From positions 6,394,897 through 6,458,896 of the forward strand of contig SFZH01000008.1 in the NCBI GenBank assembly GCA_021234535.1: 64,000 nucleotides of DNA, written 5' to 3'. Of the stretch, positions 37,000 through 49,865 are shown piece after piece. Below the pieces are notes generated by a model. The model ran no database searches, was not told the origin of the DNA, and worked only from the letters and a program-made list of their open reading frames with translations. A program made the position numbers and the translations under genes. Within the stretch, counting starts at the first letter, position 1. Each line of letters starts with the position of its first letter. The DNA comes from Stichopus chloronotus. Lineage: Eukaryota > Echinodermata > Holothuroidea > Aspidochirotida > Stichopodidae.

Positions 37000-39900
37000 T
37001 TATAAGTAATGCGCTATATTGTTTATCACCATGAACGCTTTCCTGAATATGCCTAGTGAGTTGAGTGATTGAGTGACATATTGGGAACAGAATGCTTGAA
37101 TGGTTCTGAAATTAGAGATTGTGGGAATTCCTCACATTTGGGACCATAAATTAGTGTCAGAATTTTAATTAAGCCTGTTATGGACTCCCTTGATCACAAA
37201 TAATTGCCACTTTTGATTATATAACACAAGAAAGTCTGCAGTCGGTTCTTGTAAGCAAGTTAATCGTGTTCATTTGGAGCCTACCTTTTCATATTTGATG
37301 CTCATGAAGAAAGATGTTCATTTACTATTTAGCAACATCTCTATCTCTTTCCAATTAGTTTGAATCACATTTCATTGCCTCACAATCGAATAAGTTGCAA
37401 CAAGGAGATATTAGGTCTAAGTGCAGCATTAATATAATGGCTGAGCATGCAAGGGATGCTCTGTTGGATGTAGAATAACTCTCTTAAACTTTTCATCACA
37501 GCAGACTAAAATGCCTGAACGAAACTTTCCAGGGAGCTCAATGTTTATAAATCTATCACTACTGAACCTGTAATTTTCCACATTAATTAGTAGGACAGTC
37601 AACAATGCTACATTGTAAAAAAAACTTCCTCTGAGTGTAATCCCTGATTTGACATGGTCCAGGTGACATGAAAAACACATTTTGGAGTATCGACCGGAAT
37701 TAGTCACCAAAATATGTTACGAATATAGCCACAATTTCCATCCAAATCAATCAAACATTGACTATATACAAATAAACATCTGTTTTACAATTGCATCATG
37801 ACTAAACAGAAGCCAAATAGCCTATATGCAAATTTATGATGTCCAGGGAGGGGCTCACACGATGTACTGTACGTTATCCTTGGTTTGCTTCACCCTTATT
37901 TCAATTGAGAATTTGATATGCCCAGAGGTACGTTTCATTTTGAAAGCTTGTATTGCCTTTTTTTAAAATATTGATATCAGTAACCAATGTAAAATCCCAA
38001 TCAAGAGACAGGAAATATTGGCCTAAGAAAAGAAACAGTGACACTGTGCAACACGCTACATCATCTCTTTTTCATCTTCATCAAACTTTTTAAAAGCCTT
38101 ATCTCAATAACAGCAGTAGACATAAACACAATTCCAACAGATTTTCACTCCGGGTTTCTGTCTGTAACTTCTGAATGAAGCAAGGAGCTCTGTTTTAGAT
38201 GCATGTCACTTGGTGTTTATCCGTGGAAATGAGTTCGTCTTTGTCACATACATTTTGACTAAATGACTCCATGTGATTGATCATGACGTGTTTTTTTTTC
38301 TTTTACAGTATTGCTGGTCCCCATAGAAGGATTGTAACAGGAAACAGCTGTGTAGACTTTACTGTCAACTAAAACTTGAGTTAACTCACTTAACTCACCT
38401 GTCTCCAACAACTATGGCACTACTTACCATGTTGATGGCAATTAGGAATGTCGGTAGTGAAAAAAAATCAATATCGATATATCAGTTTTAAAATACCCAT
38501 AACATCAATGCATAGGTATTCCTTTTTTTAAGTTAAATTTTGCAAAACCAGTACATATGCACAAATTCACGATATGTATGGGCCATTTCTAGGTTATACA
38601 CATATATATAAGAGGCCTCAGGAATATCACTAGCCAACAAATGTATGCCCGATCCCTTTAACACAGATAAAAAAGCAGTCATTAGCTGGGTCAGTATTTG
38701 GGCTGTATGCTCTAGGTGAACATCTTAACAACAAAGTCAGAGGCCCTTAACCCCACTAACTGCTTTTAAGTTAAATGTTACATATGACAGAAAATGATCT
38801 TTGTGAACTTCTAGAATCAGGACATTCGGTGGGTCTCGAATCCAGGTGCAATAATTGTGCACCGTTTCGTCCCATAAACATGTTAACAGTGAATATGCTG
38901 TACGCTCTTTCTGCATACCTACAGATTTGCCTATTCCTCACGCAAGAATGAAGTCGTTCCCATTGTTGCATAGTCATGGAGAAGAAGTTTCTTGGATGAT
39001 GTTTAATGTTAGTACACACTGACATGATGACATGATAGAAGTCATGATGTACTTTAAGTGCCTCAAGGGATATTCTTCAAGGAATTTCTTGCTAAGAGTG
39101 CAGGGACTTGCTAAACCTGTTTCACCATATTTTAGTGCACTGGCTTAGAAGTGATTTGATCCATCCCAGCTATAGAACTTACTTGCTCACATTTAGCCAG
39201 TTTCAAAACATATGCCCTCAAGCTTGAGGTAATTTGTGGATGAATCGAGTTTTAAAGCATTATCTGCTTATTGTGACTGAAATGGTAATCTCTACTTAAA
39301 TTATTCAGGGAATAAAAAATAAAAACGTATTGTCAAACTGGCCTTGAAGTACTGACATTTAGGCAAGTATCCCTTAGTTAATAATGGATCAGTTCGGAAG
39401 ATGGCGGTTTTCTGGGGAAATTGAGAGTTGGTCCAATCGGGAGAAAATTTTGCCTGGCCTTGAACATGAATATTCATGAGCAATTAGTTTTTACCTCTTC
39501 GCAGCCCTTTGATCTATTGAAATCATGTACGTGTAATCAAGCGTGACATAATAGTTGATGCCCATAGAGGAAAACACAACGTGTCAGTGAACACTACTCC
39601 TAGCAGGATGCACTTGGACACCCTTGTTTGGTAAACGATGACCGTCAGTTGTGGCTGTGTTGAGTCTATAAATTAGGATTGGGACAAATTGTACCTAGCA
39701 AAATTGCTTACTGTCTTGAAATCTGCTCGTTGAACTACCAAACTTTTTTTGTAAACTTACTCGCCTTTTTGTCCTATCAGCTACAAAATTTTGAACTATG
39801 CTAGTGTCTACATTTCCTAGAATCACTGAAAATTTCCAGTCCATTCTAAAAGTTGCTCGCTGTTGAATTTGCTTGGTGGAATCGCAATGCATTATGGGAG

Positions 39901-42191
39901 AAATTTGAAAACAGCACCAACCATGGCAATTTTTTGCCCCAACCTGGTGAAAATTCATTTTCCCCCCCCAAATGGTTATCTTTCAAACTGTTTATATAAT
40001 ATCAATGAGCTAGATCATACTGCGTGCAGGTACGTGTGAAAAGATACGATCTAAGTGTATGAGTTAGGTACAGGAGTGTCAACCAATGGTCAGCTGCCAC
40101 ACAGTTAAGGCAGCTAAAACTAACTTGCAAAGCAGGTTTTGGTATGTACAGTTGGTATGTACTGTTTTTCTGACGAATATACCCTTAACACCTTCCAACA
40201 AGATCCAAGGCCTCTATATTCATACGCCTTACTTCACATTTGATGATTGGCTGAAAAGACATATTTATATTGTATGAAAATAAAAGTGATGAGTGTAACC
40301 GAGAGCCATCGGTCACGTTGGCATACATGAATTTTAACAGCATGTAATCTGTGCACAAATTGAGTCTGAATCCAAGGGATAATTCACGGACATTGGTATC
40401 ATCAAGAACTCAGTTAGCCAGCTGAGTGATACACATCTGTTGTGGAGGCAACTTAATCTGTTATTGCTTAATTCTAAAGGTAATGATGTACTACTGTGTT
40501 TCAATTCAGATATGGTCATGAGCAGTAATTTTTAATGGTCACCTGCTAAAATGCAGACTTGTGTGATTTCTTGGACAATTAGATTGCCATCTAGTAACTA
40601 CAACAAGTTCAGTTTTAGTGGGAGGGTAGTGTTGCATGAATTATGAGGAATTGCTCAAATCCCTTTCAATACTGTACATAGGGTGCATGTATACGAAAGT
40701 AACGATAGTTTTATGTACCAAGTCAGTTTGAGAACAGTGTATGTTCTTTTCTAGCCAGCAGTTGAGTGTACCAGCATTCGAGGTATCCTGCTCAGTAATG
40801 ATACTTATGCATGCATACCTTCAGATATGCCTGTGCTGGTGAATTAACATTATCCTTGCAACATTTATTGCAATGGAATGATTGAATGCATTTGAGTTTA
40901 AAAGAGTTCATGAATTTCAGGTTGGGATAAAATGGCTCTCGTAATTAGTATGTGAAATTGCCTTTGTAGTTGTATTTAAAGCATGGGATTTATGTTGTAA
41001 GTGGAACAATGGAGAATTAAACTTAATTCTGTGAACTGTGAATGCAGACTCAATACAACTCTCAAACTGAAGTGCATGTCTTTTGGGAATAACGCATTTA
41101 ATGCATACAATATGTGCATCAAAATTACACCAGTGTATGCATCTTGTTGTGGATGTATTTTGTGAATGTTTGAAGTGCAGGTTAATGGGGTTATTGTACT
41201 TTTATTCATTCCATTATTTGCAGTGCCTTGTCAGATAATTCAATTAGTATTTCTTATCCATTGTTGTAATTTTGTAATGGCATTGAATTGCTTGAGGTCA
41301 GACTGTAGCAGACATTTTTAGTTGTACGTTACTTTAACTTGTCATGACGTTGAAAAACAAAATTTCTAACTTACAGTTTGAAAATAACTACATTCCAGTA
41401 AGATTTCAATGTAGTGGAAGTCATTGTACTAGGTCATTTATGATGGTGGAAGTTTTGCTGGTGTAATATTAATCTTTATTGTCAACCAAGGATAACAACT
41501 GAAGGAGTGTGAATATTAATGCTTCATTAAAAACATTTGATATTCCTGTGAAATCAACAAAAGTGCAACAAAGAGAATTTAGCAGGAAGGCAAAAACAGA
41601 TAAAACCTCATAATCTATGAAAGGTCTCATTTTTAAGTGGTGATTTAATTATTAAGTAGAGTTGAACATGAGCAAATGTTTTGATGATAAATTTCAATGC
41701 TGGTCCTGTTGGTGAAGGGCTTTATTTCCTGTTACCCAGATCACCAATGAGCAATTTCCAATTGGAAATGTCACCATCGCAGTAACTGTCAAGTGGAAAA
41801 ATGTTATACCTGACAGTTAGGTTGCCATAGTGATGTAAATCCTCAATCATGTATTGATGGCTGTATGCTATAGTGCAATTCCGCCAACTGACGTCAGTGA
41901 GCGATTACGTTTTCAGTAGCGCTGGATTTTTGCCACATTTTAAACTATAAATATCACTTGGGCTTCAATCATGGTCTTTTCGTGGCTCTAACTCAACCAA
42001 CAAATGAATGCAACAAATGGTAACTTGTAAAGGCATTAATGACTTTACTTAATTCAAGACTTCAAGACAAGTAAGATCATTAATTATCCAACGACAGAAA
42101 CTGTAGAGTTAGGTTTGTGACCAACGTTGATGGCAACCAGTTTTTCATTTTTGATAGCCGACTCGAAAATTTGTTTCTAATGTTTAACCAT
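37000..42191. other. Non-coding stretch, no feature recognised
   Basis: Short open frames only. Part of 39380-39960 has repeat-like words (GCATTATGGGAGAAATTTG) but no clear ends. Nothing else supported. Confidence 0.5.
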
Positions 42192-42485
42192 CAGCAGGCC
42201 CATAGCCAGACCATCCAATGATGAGGAGGGGGGCACATCAGTGTTTTAGTTTTGCCAGTCTGGCGAAGGGGTATAAGGAGAGGGGGTGTCTCCTTCCCTT
42301 TAGAAGAAGAAATTGCCCTTTTCAAGAGTTCTAGATCTATGCAAAATGGTGATAGATTTCCATCTGTACCACTTGTATTTGTATTACAAAACAGCAGGAC
42401 CTTTTAGCGTAAATTTTTGAAACTTTTTTTTATTTTTGGAAGGGCATGTTACCGATGTGTCTCCCTGTGGCTAGGCGCCTGTCTG
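42192..42485. mobile_element. Non-autonomous DNA element with imperfect terminal inverted repeats
   Basis: The left end CAGCAGGCCCATAGCCAG and the right end CTGTGGCTAGGCGCCTGTCTG, whose complement begins CAGACAGGCGCCTAGCCA, form an imperfect inverted repeat of about 18 bp. The interior is G-rich then T-rich. An internal piece (42315-42420, GAGTTCTAGA through GCAGGACCTTTTA) is echoed at 43255-43345 in a diverged form. No target-site duplication is obvious. Confidence 0.6.
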
Positions 42486-42589
42486 TAAGCAACTGTGGCA
42501 TTGTCTGAAATTACTTGGCTGAATTTAACCCAAAATGGAGGCGAGCACTAGGCTACTGTCAAAACCAATGTGAGTGTCAGCTGATGTCA

Positions 42590-42960
42590 TTATTAAGCTT
42601 GTAACTCCTTGTTGTGAACACCAGACAGACTAACCACTGATATGAACACCCATAGTGAGCACCTTGCAGTACAAACAGCAATGTCAGCAAGTGGATTACC
42701 AGTGTGCACTTATGGTCAATGTGAGCACCATAATGGAACCAGGGAGCTGCCACTCTAACCAGCTCCCTGATGGAACACCAGTGTGAGGATCAGCACAAGC
42801 ATGAAAGAATTAAATTGGCATCATTGTGTACACCAGTGTAAGGCACTGAAATGTGATCACCAGTGAGCTAAGCACCATGAACACCGTCCCAGTCATGTGA
42901 TTATTAGCATGATCACCAATATGAACACCCAAGATAATATGAAACGACAGTGTCAGCTGC
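42590..42960. repeat. Low-complexity tract rich in GAGCACCAGTGT-like words
   Basis: GAACACC, GAGCACC, GATCACC and CACCAGTGTGA recur many times with irregular spacing, suggesting an old, scrambled short tandem repeat. The hairpin 42740-42769 lies in the middle. No coding signal. Confidence 0.5.
42740..42769. repeat. Short hairpin CAGGGAGCTG / CAGCTCCCTG
   Basis: A perfect 10-bp stem with a 10-base loop. The stem shares CAGGGAGCTG with the hairpin at 22776. Confidence 0.75.
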
Positions 42961-43254
42961 TGCATCAAACTAAGCAGACGTATGTGTTAGCACAACGTGA
43001 AGGCTCGTCGGGCCATATATAGAGTGTGAACATAACCAACACCATCTAGGGCAACTATACAGTCTTGCATGGCCATGCAGGCAAAGCATGTTGGGACACT
43101 GCCTCTCTCATAGAATCTTAACAATGAGATTTTCTGTTCACATCATGTATCAACATTTCCACCCTACATTTTGCAGGCCAGTGGTTAGACTTACCAATTC
43201 CTGAGGTTAGCACATTTATTTTGCTGGCCTGGGGGAGGAGTATTCTTTTTTGCT

Positions 43255-43345
43255 CTTTCCAAGGGTTCTAGAAGCAAAATAGTGTTAGGTTTTCCATCTT
43301 TTCTTCCAATATTTGCATTCTAAGAAAACTGGACCTCTTATTGAA
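43255..43345. repeat. Diverged partial copy of the element at 42192-42485
   Basis: Shares, in order, CCAAGGGTTCTAGA, GCAAAATAGTG, TTTCCATCT, TTGCATTCTAAGAAAACTGGACCT-like blocks with 42315-42420, with small gaps. Same orientation. Ends were not found. Confidence 0.5.
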
Positions 43346-43528
43346 AATTGAAGTCGTTGTTCCATGTAGTTTTGTGCCTGCTACTTTGACAAGACATTGA
43401 AATGGGAAAAGGAATAGTACTGACATATTTGTGGAACTGCCTCATATGTCAGATGGAAATTGTCACAGTGTCCCAACAAGTGTGTCCATGCTTGTAAGTA
43501 GTTTTAAAAAAATGCATGCTGTGTTTAA

Positions 43529-43554
43529 CTAGGGAGTTATTTGGCAACTCCTAG
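43529..43554. repeat. Short hairpin CTAGGGAGTT / AACTCCTAG
   Basis: A nine- to ten-base stem with one bulged G and a seven-base loop, similar in stem sequence to 42740-42769. Confidence 0.5.
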
Positions 43555-43789
43555 CTGGTTTATTCTCTGTGCAATTTCCGAAATTCCTATGACTTCTTTC
43601 TTGTCTCACGTCGACTGAAATCTGCATCAAAAAGTCTGTCAGAATTCTATAATACCACTTGCTGTTATTCAGATTTTCCTTCTAATTGTCAGGATGTTAA
43701 TTTGGTGAAGGTTTAGTACCTGACAAGATTTTGAAATTAATTTCAATTGCGAGTGAATTTAGAGTCCAGCCTGGAATCACATATTGTTA

Positions 43790-44240
43790 TGAAAATTTTC
43801 CTTAAAACTTTGTTAGTACTTACCTTAGGACACAGTCTCATGCTTATTTGAGTAAATTTTGCTGATTATTGAGAAAAAAAAGCTAATTTTGTACCAAAGC
43901 TTTTTTTTTCCAGCATATGTTGTGAACTACGATACCATTTAAGTTAAAACTTTTTGAGGATTGTGACCTGGAAAAGGCAGTGCTCAAGATGATATCACTG
44001 CAATGGTAAATCCAGTGAAATTTGCTGATTGTTTAATAAAAAAAAGTCTATTTTGCACCAAAATTTCAGATTATCTTGAAAACTGTTAACTGTTAAGACC
44101 AATTAACTTAAAACTTTGTAAGGACTTACTGTACCTGAGAATGAAGTATTCAATTTCTGTGTATCATTTTCATGGTGAACTGAGCAAAGTTTGCTGATTT
44201 CTTAGGGGATTCTGCCAATTTTGCTCTGAAAGTTTTGTTT
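43790..44240. repeat. Diverged tandem repeat, unit about 165 bp
   Basis: TTTGCTGATT recurs at about 43858, 44021 and 44190. TTAAAACTTTG or TTAAAACTTTT recurs at 43804, 43943 and 44109. CTAATTTTGTACCAAA, CTATTTTGCACCAAAA and CAATTTTGCTCTGAAA are aligned relatives. About two and a half units. Confidence 0.65.
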
Positions 44241-44334
44241 GTTGAATGCCTGTGTACAAGACCCTGTAGTAACCATAACCCTAATCTATCCCCTATCACA
44301 AACAGCCAATTGTGAATGGTGAATGGCCCTGAAT

Positions 44335-44591
44335 TTAAAGACAAAAACTCATCACCCCAGACAGTTTCAATTCTCCCAACCACCTACCTCTAGTCCTTCC
44401 CTCAGCCTGTCTGAAATTCCTCCACATGTGTAATCAGAACAATGGATCCCTGTGTACGCTGTGTAATACGAGCTGCTCTGCATCTTTCGAATTTGTGGTC
44501 AATCTAAGAGTACTGTAACTTAGAACCAGTTGAGAATTTTGCTTTCCGTCAGGTAAAAATATAGCTTTGGGTGATGCAATACAGCCTTTAA
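44335..44591. mobile_element. TTAA-flanked miniature element, copy A of a near-identical pair
   Basis: Bounded by TTAA at 44335-44338 and 44588-44591. About 245 bp match 54992-55248 at roughly 93 percent by eye (about 16 differences), including GGATCCCTGTGTACGCTGTG and the right end GGGTGATGCAATACAGCCT. The left inverted repeat is more eroded here (AAGACAAAAACTCATCACCC). Confidence 0.85.
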
Positions 44592-45854
44592 GTTTTAGGT
44601 GACTGTTACTATAGCTCAGATGCATTGTGGGTCAGTTCTCCTACATCCCTCCCCCGACCACTCTATGGTCATTGACCCTCCCTTACACTTAAAACAGCAG
44701 TCATGTGGTTGGCCCTGTCCACTAGAATTTTTAACCCAAGTAGTAATTTCATGCAGAACTAACTGCTGTCATAAATGTATGGGAACATCAGTGTCAATTA
44801 ATAGCAACCTAACGTTAACCGAAGTAATGTTTCACTGGGTCCTGCACTTATGTTCAAGTAACCCATATCCTGATATAGGAGTCCTTCTGTTTCACTGGCA
44901 GACTGTGTCTGGGACATTGGAGTTTCCTCTCACAGTGACTTGTGGTTGAATTAAACTACAAACCCCCATTGACTATTAAATTTCACTATTCTAGTATTGT
45001 GGGGTGACTGTCAATTGTGGGGGGTCCATCAAGTGGTCGTCTAGCATGACCCCATGTAGTGACAATCATTGAATGATAGATTTCCTTAGTGTGTGTTTTG
45101 TGTTCACCATATTATACTTTAAGCAATTATGATTTATTAAGTCATATACCTTGTAGGCCGTAGGTGGTGATGAGATAAGCTGCAATTGCATAGATTGCCC
45201 TCTTGTTTTAAATTCTAATGTCCCAAATATAACAGTTATAGACAGAAATATGGTTTTAGTTGCAACAACCTACATGTGTGCATCCTAATCCTTCCATGAT
45301 CTAGTTTTGAACAATTCCGAAATGGGTTGGAACACAAATGACTTTCACTTTTTGTTTGTCATCTTGCATGCCCCTGGATTCTCAACCCAAATGTGAAAGT
45401 GTATCACGCGGAACATACACTCAGTATACCTGATGGGAAAATCCCATCTGTGATATCCGATGTTCATACATGTGCAGTAGCATTCTGTCTGAAGTGCAAA
45501 AATGCTACAGACACGTGCTGAGTCTCAGATCATTGTGTGCTAGGAAGCAAAACCTATCATCCTTTTTCAAGATAATATCCCTCAATTTGTCTTGATGATT
45601 GCAGGGTAAGCTTGCATAAAGGAAGGAAGGAAGGGAGGGTATTGAAAGAATATTGTAAGTGAACACTTGCAATAGCTGAACCAAATATTTCAGGTGTCAT
45701 TTGATTCACTTCAGTGTTACCTATACCTGCACTCATTGTAAGAACGTTCATAAGATATCTTGTAAGTATAAAATGCTCATTTAAAAGGAAAGAGTAACCA
45801 CTACAAACATGTTTCTAGTACTTACCATGATATCAATGAGTTATTATAACCTTT

Positions 45855-46177
45855 TTACAGGGAAATGGCATGTTTACAATGCACCAACATGGCATTCAAA
45901 GAGAACAGCTTTAATTATTGTTGAACCATTCAGACTCATCTATAAACATCTGCAAAACCTTAATCTCCTCATAACGTGCATACGATGAGTGACATATAAG
46001 ATCCATTTCTTGAAATTTTGAAAAATTGGGTGAACAAATTAATCTTGAACAACAAATAACTGAATTTCTATCTGGAAAGAAGGCTACCATCCTTGCTTAC
46101 TTGGAACAATCTATCACAAATAATGGTTTCAAAAATGCCTTTTTTTTTTGGTTAAGAAATGCCTTATTTCCCTTTAT
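45855..46177. mobile_element. Miniature inverted-repeat element, copy 2
   Basis: Starts TTACAGGGAAATGGCATG and ends AATGCCTTATTTCCCTTTA, which is close to the reverse complement of the start of copy 1 (11108). Internal landmarks CAGCTTTAATTATTGTTGAAC, cut short here, and TTGGGTGAACAAATTAAT match copy 1 in order. Copy 2 preserves the right end better and copy 1 the left end better. Confidence 0.7.
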
Positions 46178-47559
46178 ACTTAACATATCACAATTGGAAT
46201 AAAGCTTTACTCATCAACTTAACTGCTAAAAAACTTACTGTTAAAACTTTCCACCCTTGAATTTTATTTGTTTTAACTGGCATGAAGTCAGCAGAAAAAA
46301 AGCAGATTTAGCTGATGAATTTCAAACCACCATGGAGGAAACAAAGAGATGCTCATGTTTCTTTTTTATATCAGACATATGTTGAGATGTTGTAAACAAT
46401 TTTGTAAATAACCATGAATCATGGGACTTTCGTTATTTTTCAAATGGTTAAAAAATGGACAAAGTGAAAAATGAACATTTGTGTTGTATTAATTGTGTAT
46501 AAAGGAACAGGGCCACCGAGACTTACTGATAGCTGTAATATTGAGTGTGTTAACTTTGTTAAATGTATTCAAGGGGATGCTTAATATGTTTGACAACTGT
46601 AAATTGAAAATTTTTGTGTACATTGGTCCAGAAGATAGCATATATGCAGTTATGCACAATGAGTCTTGATTTTTCATGTATGTTTTTAAATGGACACACT
46701 GGTTTAGTATTGGAGCTATACCCAGCACACATCTTACCTCTGAATTTCTGAGCATTGTGACCCAATTGAGGTGTAGATCTGACATACACTGTATGCATTG
46801 CATAATACTTCCATACGGTTCCAAGGTCAAACACATTTTTGGAAGGATCACTAGTGCTTAAAAACTATTTTCAAGGAGTGCTGATTGCTGTATTTACAGT
46901 TAAAAAGTTAATGTATTAGCATCTTTCAAAATAAAGGATGTGTTTCTATTTTTCTTCCAAGTGATGTCTTTTCTTCAAATCTGTGGTAATGCATTCTAAC
47001 TTTACATCAAATGGATGAAATTTTTCATTGTCTTATGTTGTAACATAGTAAGGTGTGACATCAATAACCATCTGTTTTTTAGCAAACACAAATTCAGTAG
47101 CTATTGTCTTTTGGTCTCGTGTTGGATGGACCTATCTCTATTGTTGGTATTAAAGTACCTTATGTGTGGTGACTTTGTAAAAATTATAATTCCTAAAATA
47201 AATATTGTACAGCATATGTACTTTTTCATTTTAAAAAGATTACTCCTTCATGTTGATGAATTGCACATGTGATGATTTGAATAATAAATCTGATGAAAAT
47301 AAGTTCAGTGTCCGTCCAAATCATCCACATATTAGTCATGGGTTTGTCATGAATATGAACCATTACTTTTGGTTTGTATGTATGAAGAATAAGTTTGAAA
47401 CCTTTCAAAATCATGCCACAATGAACAGCTTCCTGATTTGTCCTGCATTTTTTTTTCTTCTGTGATCTACTCAGTCCTCTCATGAGTTTTGTCCATCTGT
47501 CCACCTGCTGAGTTGGATCGCATGATTCTGAGAAACCTCTGTGGAGAGTCACAACTTAC

Positions 47560-47637
47560 ATTTTTCATTTCGGTCAAGCATTGCCAGCCAAGAGAAAGCT
47601 GGTACTTTAGTGACATCCTTTCATTCTTGAGTAAATA
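47560..47637 (-). CDS. Candidate internal exon of an unrecognised gene (5)
   Basis: 78 bp, phase 0 on both sides, between an acceptor ending AAGATCAG (poor pyrimidine tract) and a consensus GTAAGT donor. The peptide is YLLKNERMSLKYQLSLGWQC then LTEMKN, helix-forming with a heptad-like pattern that continues the character of the peptide from 49755-49865. Open frame also extends upstream (KLQDQ), so the true acceptor could lie a little further right. Confidence 0.4.
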
Positions 47638-47805
47638 CTGATCTTGAAGTTTCATGACAAGCACATCACAAGTATCTTAAAGTGTCCTATGGTTTACTGC
47701 ACTCACCATACTATTTTATGGGGAAAGAAAACTTATGTGAAGTCACACAATCTATGGGAGTAAGACATACCGAGAATACTTGCTAGCAACATTTTTTTTT
47801 TATTA

Positions 47806-47890
47806 TTTAGCAACAACAACGAGAACAATAATAGTCATAATAGAGTAGATTTATATAGCACCATTCTAGAAAGAACTGCTCATGGTGCTT
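47806..47890. repeat. Short interspersed fragment with TTTATATAGCACC and GGTGCTTTACA
   Basis: TTTATATAGCACC and GGTGCTTTACA flank about 20 bases and can pair through AGCACC and GGTGCT. It follows a CAA/AAT-rich tract. Similar TATATAGCGCC-type fragments are common interspersed sequence in animal genomes (from memory, not searched). Confidence 0.4.
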
Positions 47891-49754
47891 TACAGAAGTA
47901 GAAAGGATTAACAAGTAAAATGGCAACGACAGAAATGAGTCTTACACAACATTAAAATTTTCAACTTGGTTGGTAATCAATAGACCACTTTATGGAAAAA
48001 ACATGCCTTTACTGCTCTGTCAAAGTTTTAGATTTTGTCCTTAGTTTTGAGTGTATGCGTGCTCATAACTCATTTGGAAAAAGACCAAATAAAAAAGTAC
48101 AAAGTCTCTCCCTCAATAATATACTTTCTCTCCTTTCCATGGTCTGCAGTATTAATCCCAAGTTAGCATGGATACCGATGAAATTTTTCTCCCGATTTTC
48201 CAATGAACTTTTATTATCACTGAAGATACCCACCTCACCTGTTACTTAAGGATTCAATCCTCTCCCAAGGTATTAACACTCAAGAGATGCTCAATCGAGT
48301 TAGCAGGCAGTGCAGTTTAATTTGTAGTGCCTTAGGTGATGTGATTACCATATCTCAGGTTCTGACCTGGGAAACTTTACCAGCTGCTTGTAGTCTGCTT
48401 TGTGGAACCATCGGTAGCATTTTATTGTCAGTGAATGGCATGGAACCATGGAGAAAGAAGACAGTTCGCATCTTGCATGCTAAACCTGATTGTCTTCATC
48501 TTTCTCAATCACACATGGTTGTGCTTATAGTCAGCAGGTTAAACAATGTGACCTTTGGACATGCATGCAGTGAGAAAGCCTTTGCATCAAGGTAGTCTGT
48601 CATTGGTAAAAATTTCAGGAAAAATTTCACAATGAAAGCTCTCCATGATTTTCAATAACTTGAAGGATATGTCGGTGTATTATCTAACTTGCCAATTTCT
48701 TTGAAGTTGACGACAAATGCCCTGTTCTACATAAGTCAGTTTGGAATGCTCTGTTCTTTGTCACTGGACTAATTTCTGTTAGTCTATCACATAGGAAGTG
48801 CATCAATTCATTTGAACATGTAGATCTGCAAGGGAACAAACTGTTTAAATTAAATATGTATGCATCTGTAATAACTTATGAATATTTATGATATGATAAT
48901 AGATTTCCTTTTTGTCAAGGGAGTAAAACATATGTATAATAAACAGTGATCGGTCACAATTCTCATCTGGGACTATTTTTGCGCTGTTGCCCTATCTCCA
49001 CAATTAAAAACTTACTCTCTTTACTTTAACAGCTGATGAAACAGCCTGAATTCGTTTTCTTTTTTTTCTGTGGCCATACTGTGAAGTGGTATGTGTTTCA
49101 GATATTCCTCTGGTATTAAAAATTATCATATTTCAAGCTATTCATGGTCCCTCAAGCTTAGCACAACGTACGATATACCCGCAAAGAAACAAAGGATCCA
49201 AGCTCTTGTCTCCTCTTGCGCAGTTAGAAAATACATTCATCGCTTTGGCATATTTACCTCCGGGATTTTCTGTCATAAGTATTGATTTTAGGACGCATGT
49301 TTATTGGAGGTAGATAATGTTAAAAGCAAGCATCTCTCATAGCTTGATTTGCAATTTAAATTTGCCATCTATTGGTGTTCAGTTTCTCAGTCTTTCCTCA
49401 AAGAACTTGTAAATTTAGCCATTTCCCTCCGTAAAATTCTACTGAGGAAGTGACATTCTGAAAGCAATAAACAACTAGTCCTGTAAATCTTTGCTGATTG
49501 ATGGCAATTCGAAACTCTGGCTGTGGGGTAGTTGAGGGCCACACTCATGGAACTCTGGGGTTTTGTAAGATAGTTTTGGCATTTCAGTATAGAATGGTAT
49601 TGGAGGAACTTTATTCACCCATTTTTCAAATCAAAGTCTAATGCTGTAATTTTCCTAGAAATCAATGCAACATGTAACACTTGGATCATAGAGGAACTTG
49701 AGTACACAGAGAAATTTTACTGAGAACTGAAGTAGTAACCACTCGCTGACTTAC

Positions 49755-49865
49755 CTTAAAGGTTAGCATGCGACTCTGTGAAAGGTTTTTCTGAAGTAAG
49801 TCCCTTGGAGAACGTTCCAGAGTTTCAAGGTCATTGCATACCATACATAAAGACCCACCAATTTT
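49755..49865 (-). CDS. Candidate internal exon of an unrecognised gene (4)
   Basis: The best-supported of the series. A long pyrimidine tract ending TTTTCTTTTCAG precedes 111 bp, open and phase 0 on both sides, then a GTAAGT donor. The 37-residue peptide reads KIGGSLCMVCNDLETLERSP, then RDLLQKNLSQSRMLTFK. It is charged, amphipathic and helix-prone with a CxxC pair. It joins in frame to 47560-47637. I cannot name the protein. Confidence 0.55.

Noticed and set aside
38830..38850. B-box-like GTCTCGAATCCAGG that might mark a tRNA or SINE
   Set aside because: No matching A-box, cloverleaf or 3' tail could be found around it.
39695..39958. Minus-strand frame ending at a GTAAGT (near 39755) with an upstream CAG
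   Set aside because: Part of it has repeat-like sequence also hinted at 39380-39480, and the peptide lacks conserved character; not strong enough for an exon.
43821..43872. Possible 38-bp microexon on the minus strand with a GTAAGT donor
   Set aside because: It lies inside the 165-bp tandem repeat, whose other units also produce ACTTAC, so the signal is a repeat by-product.
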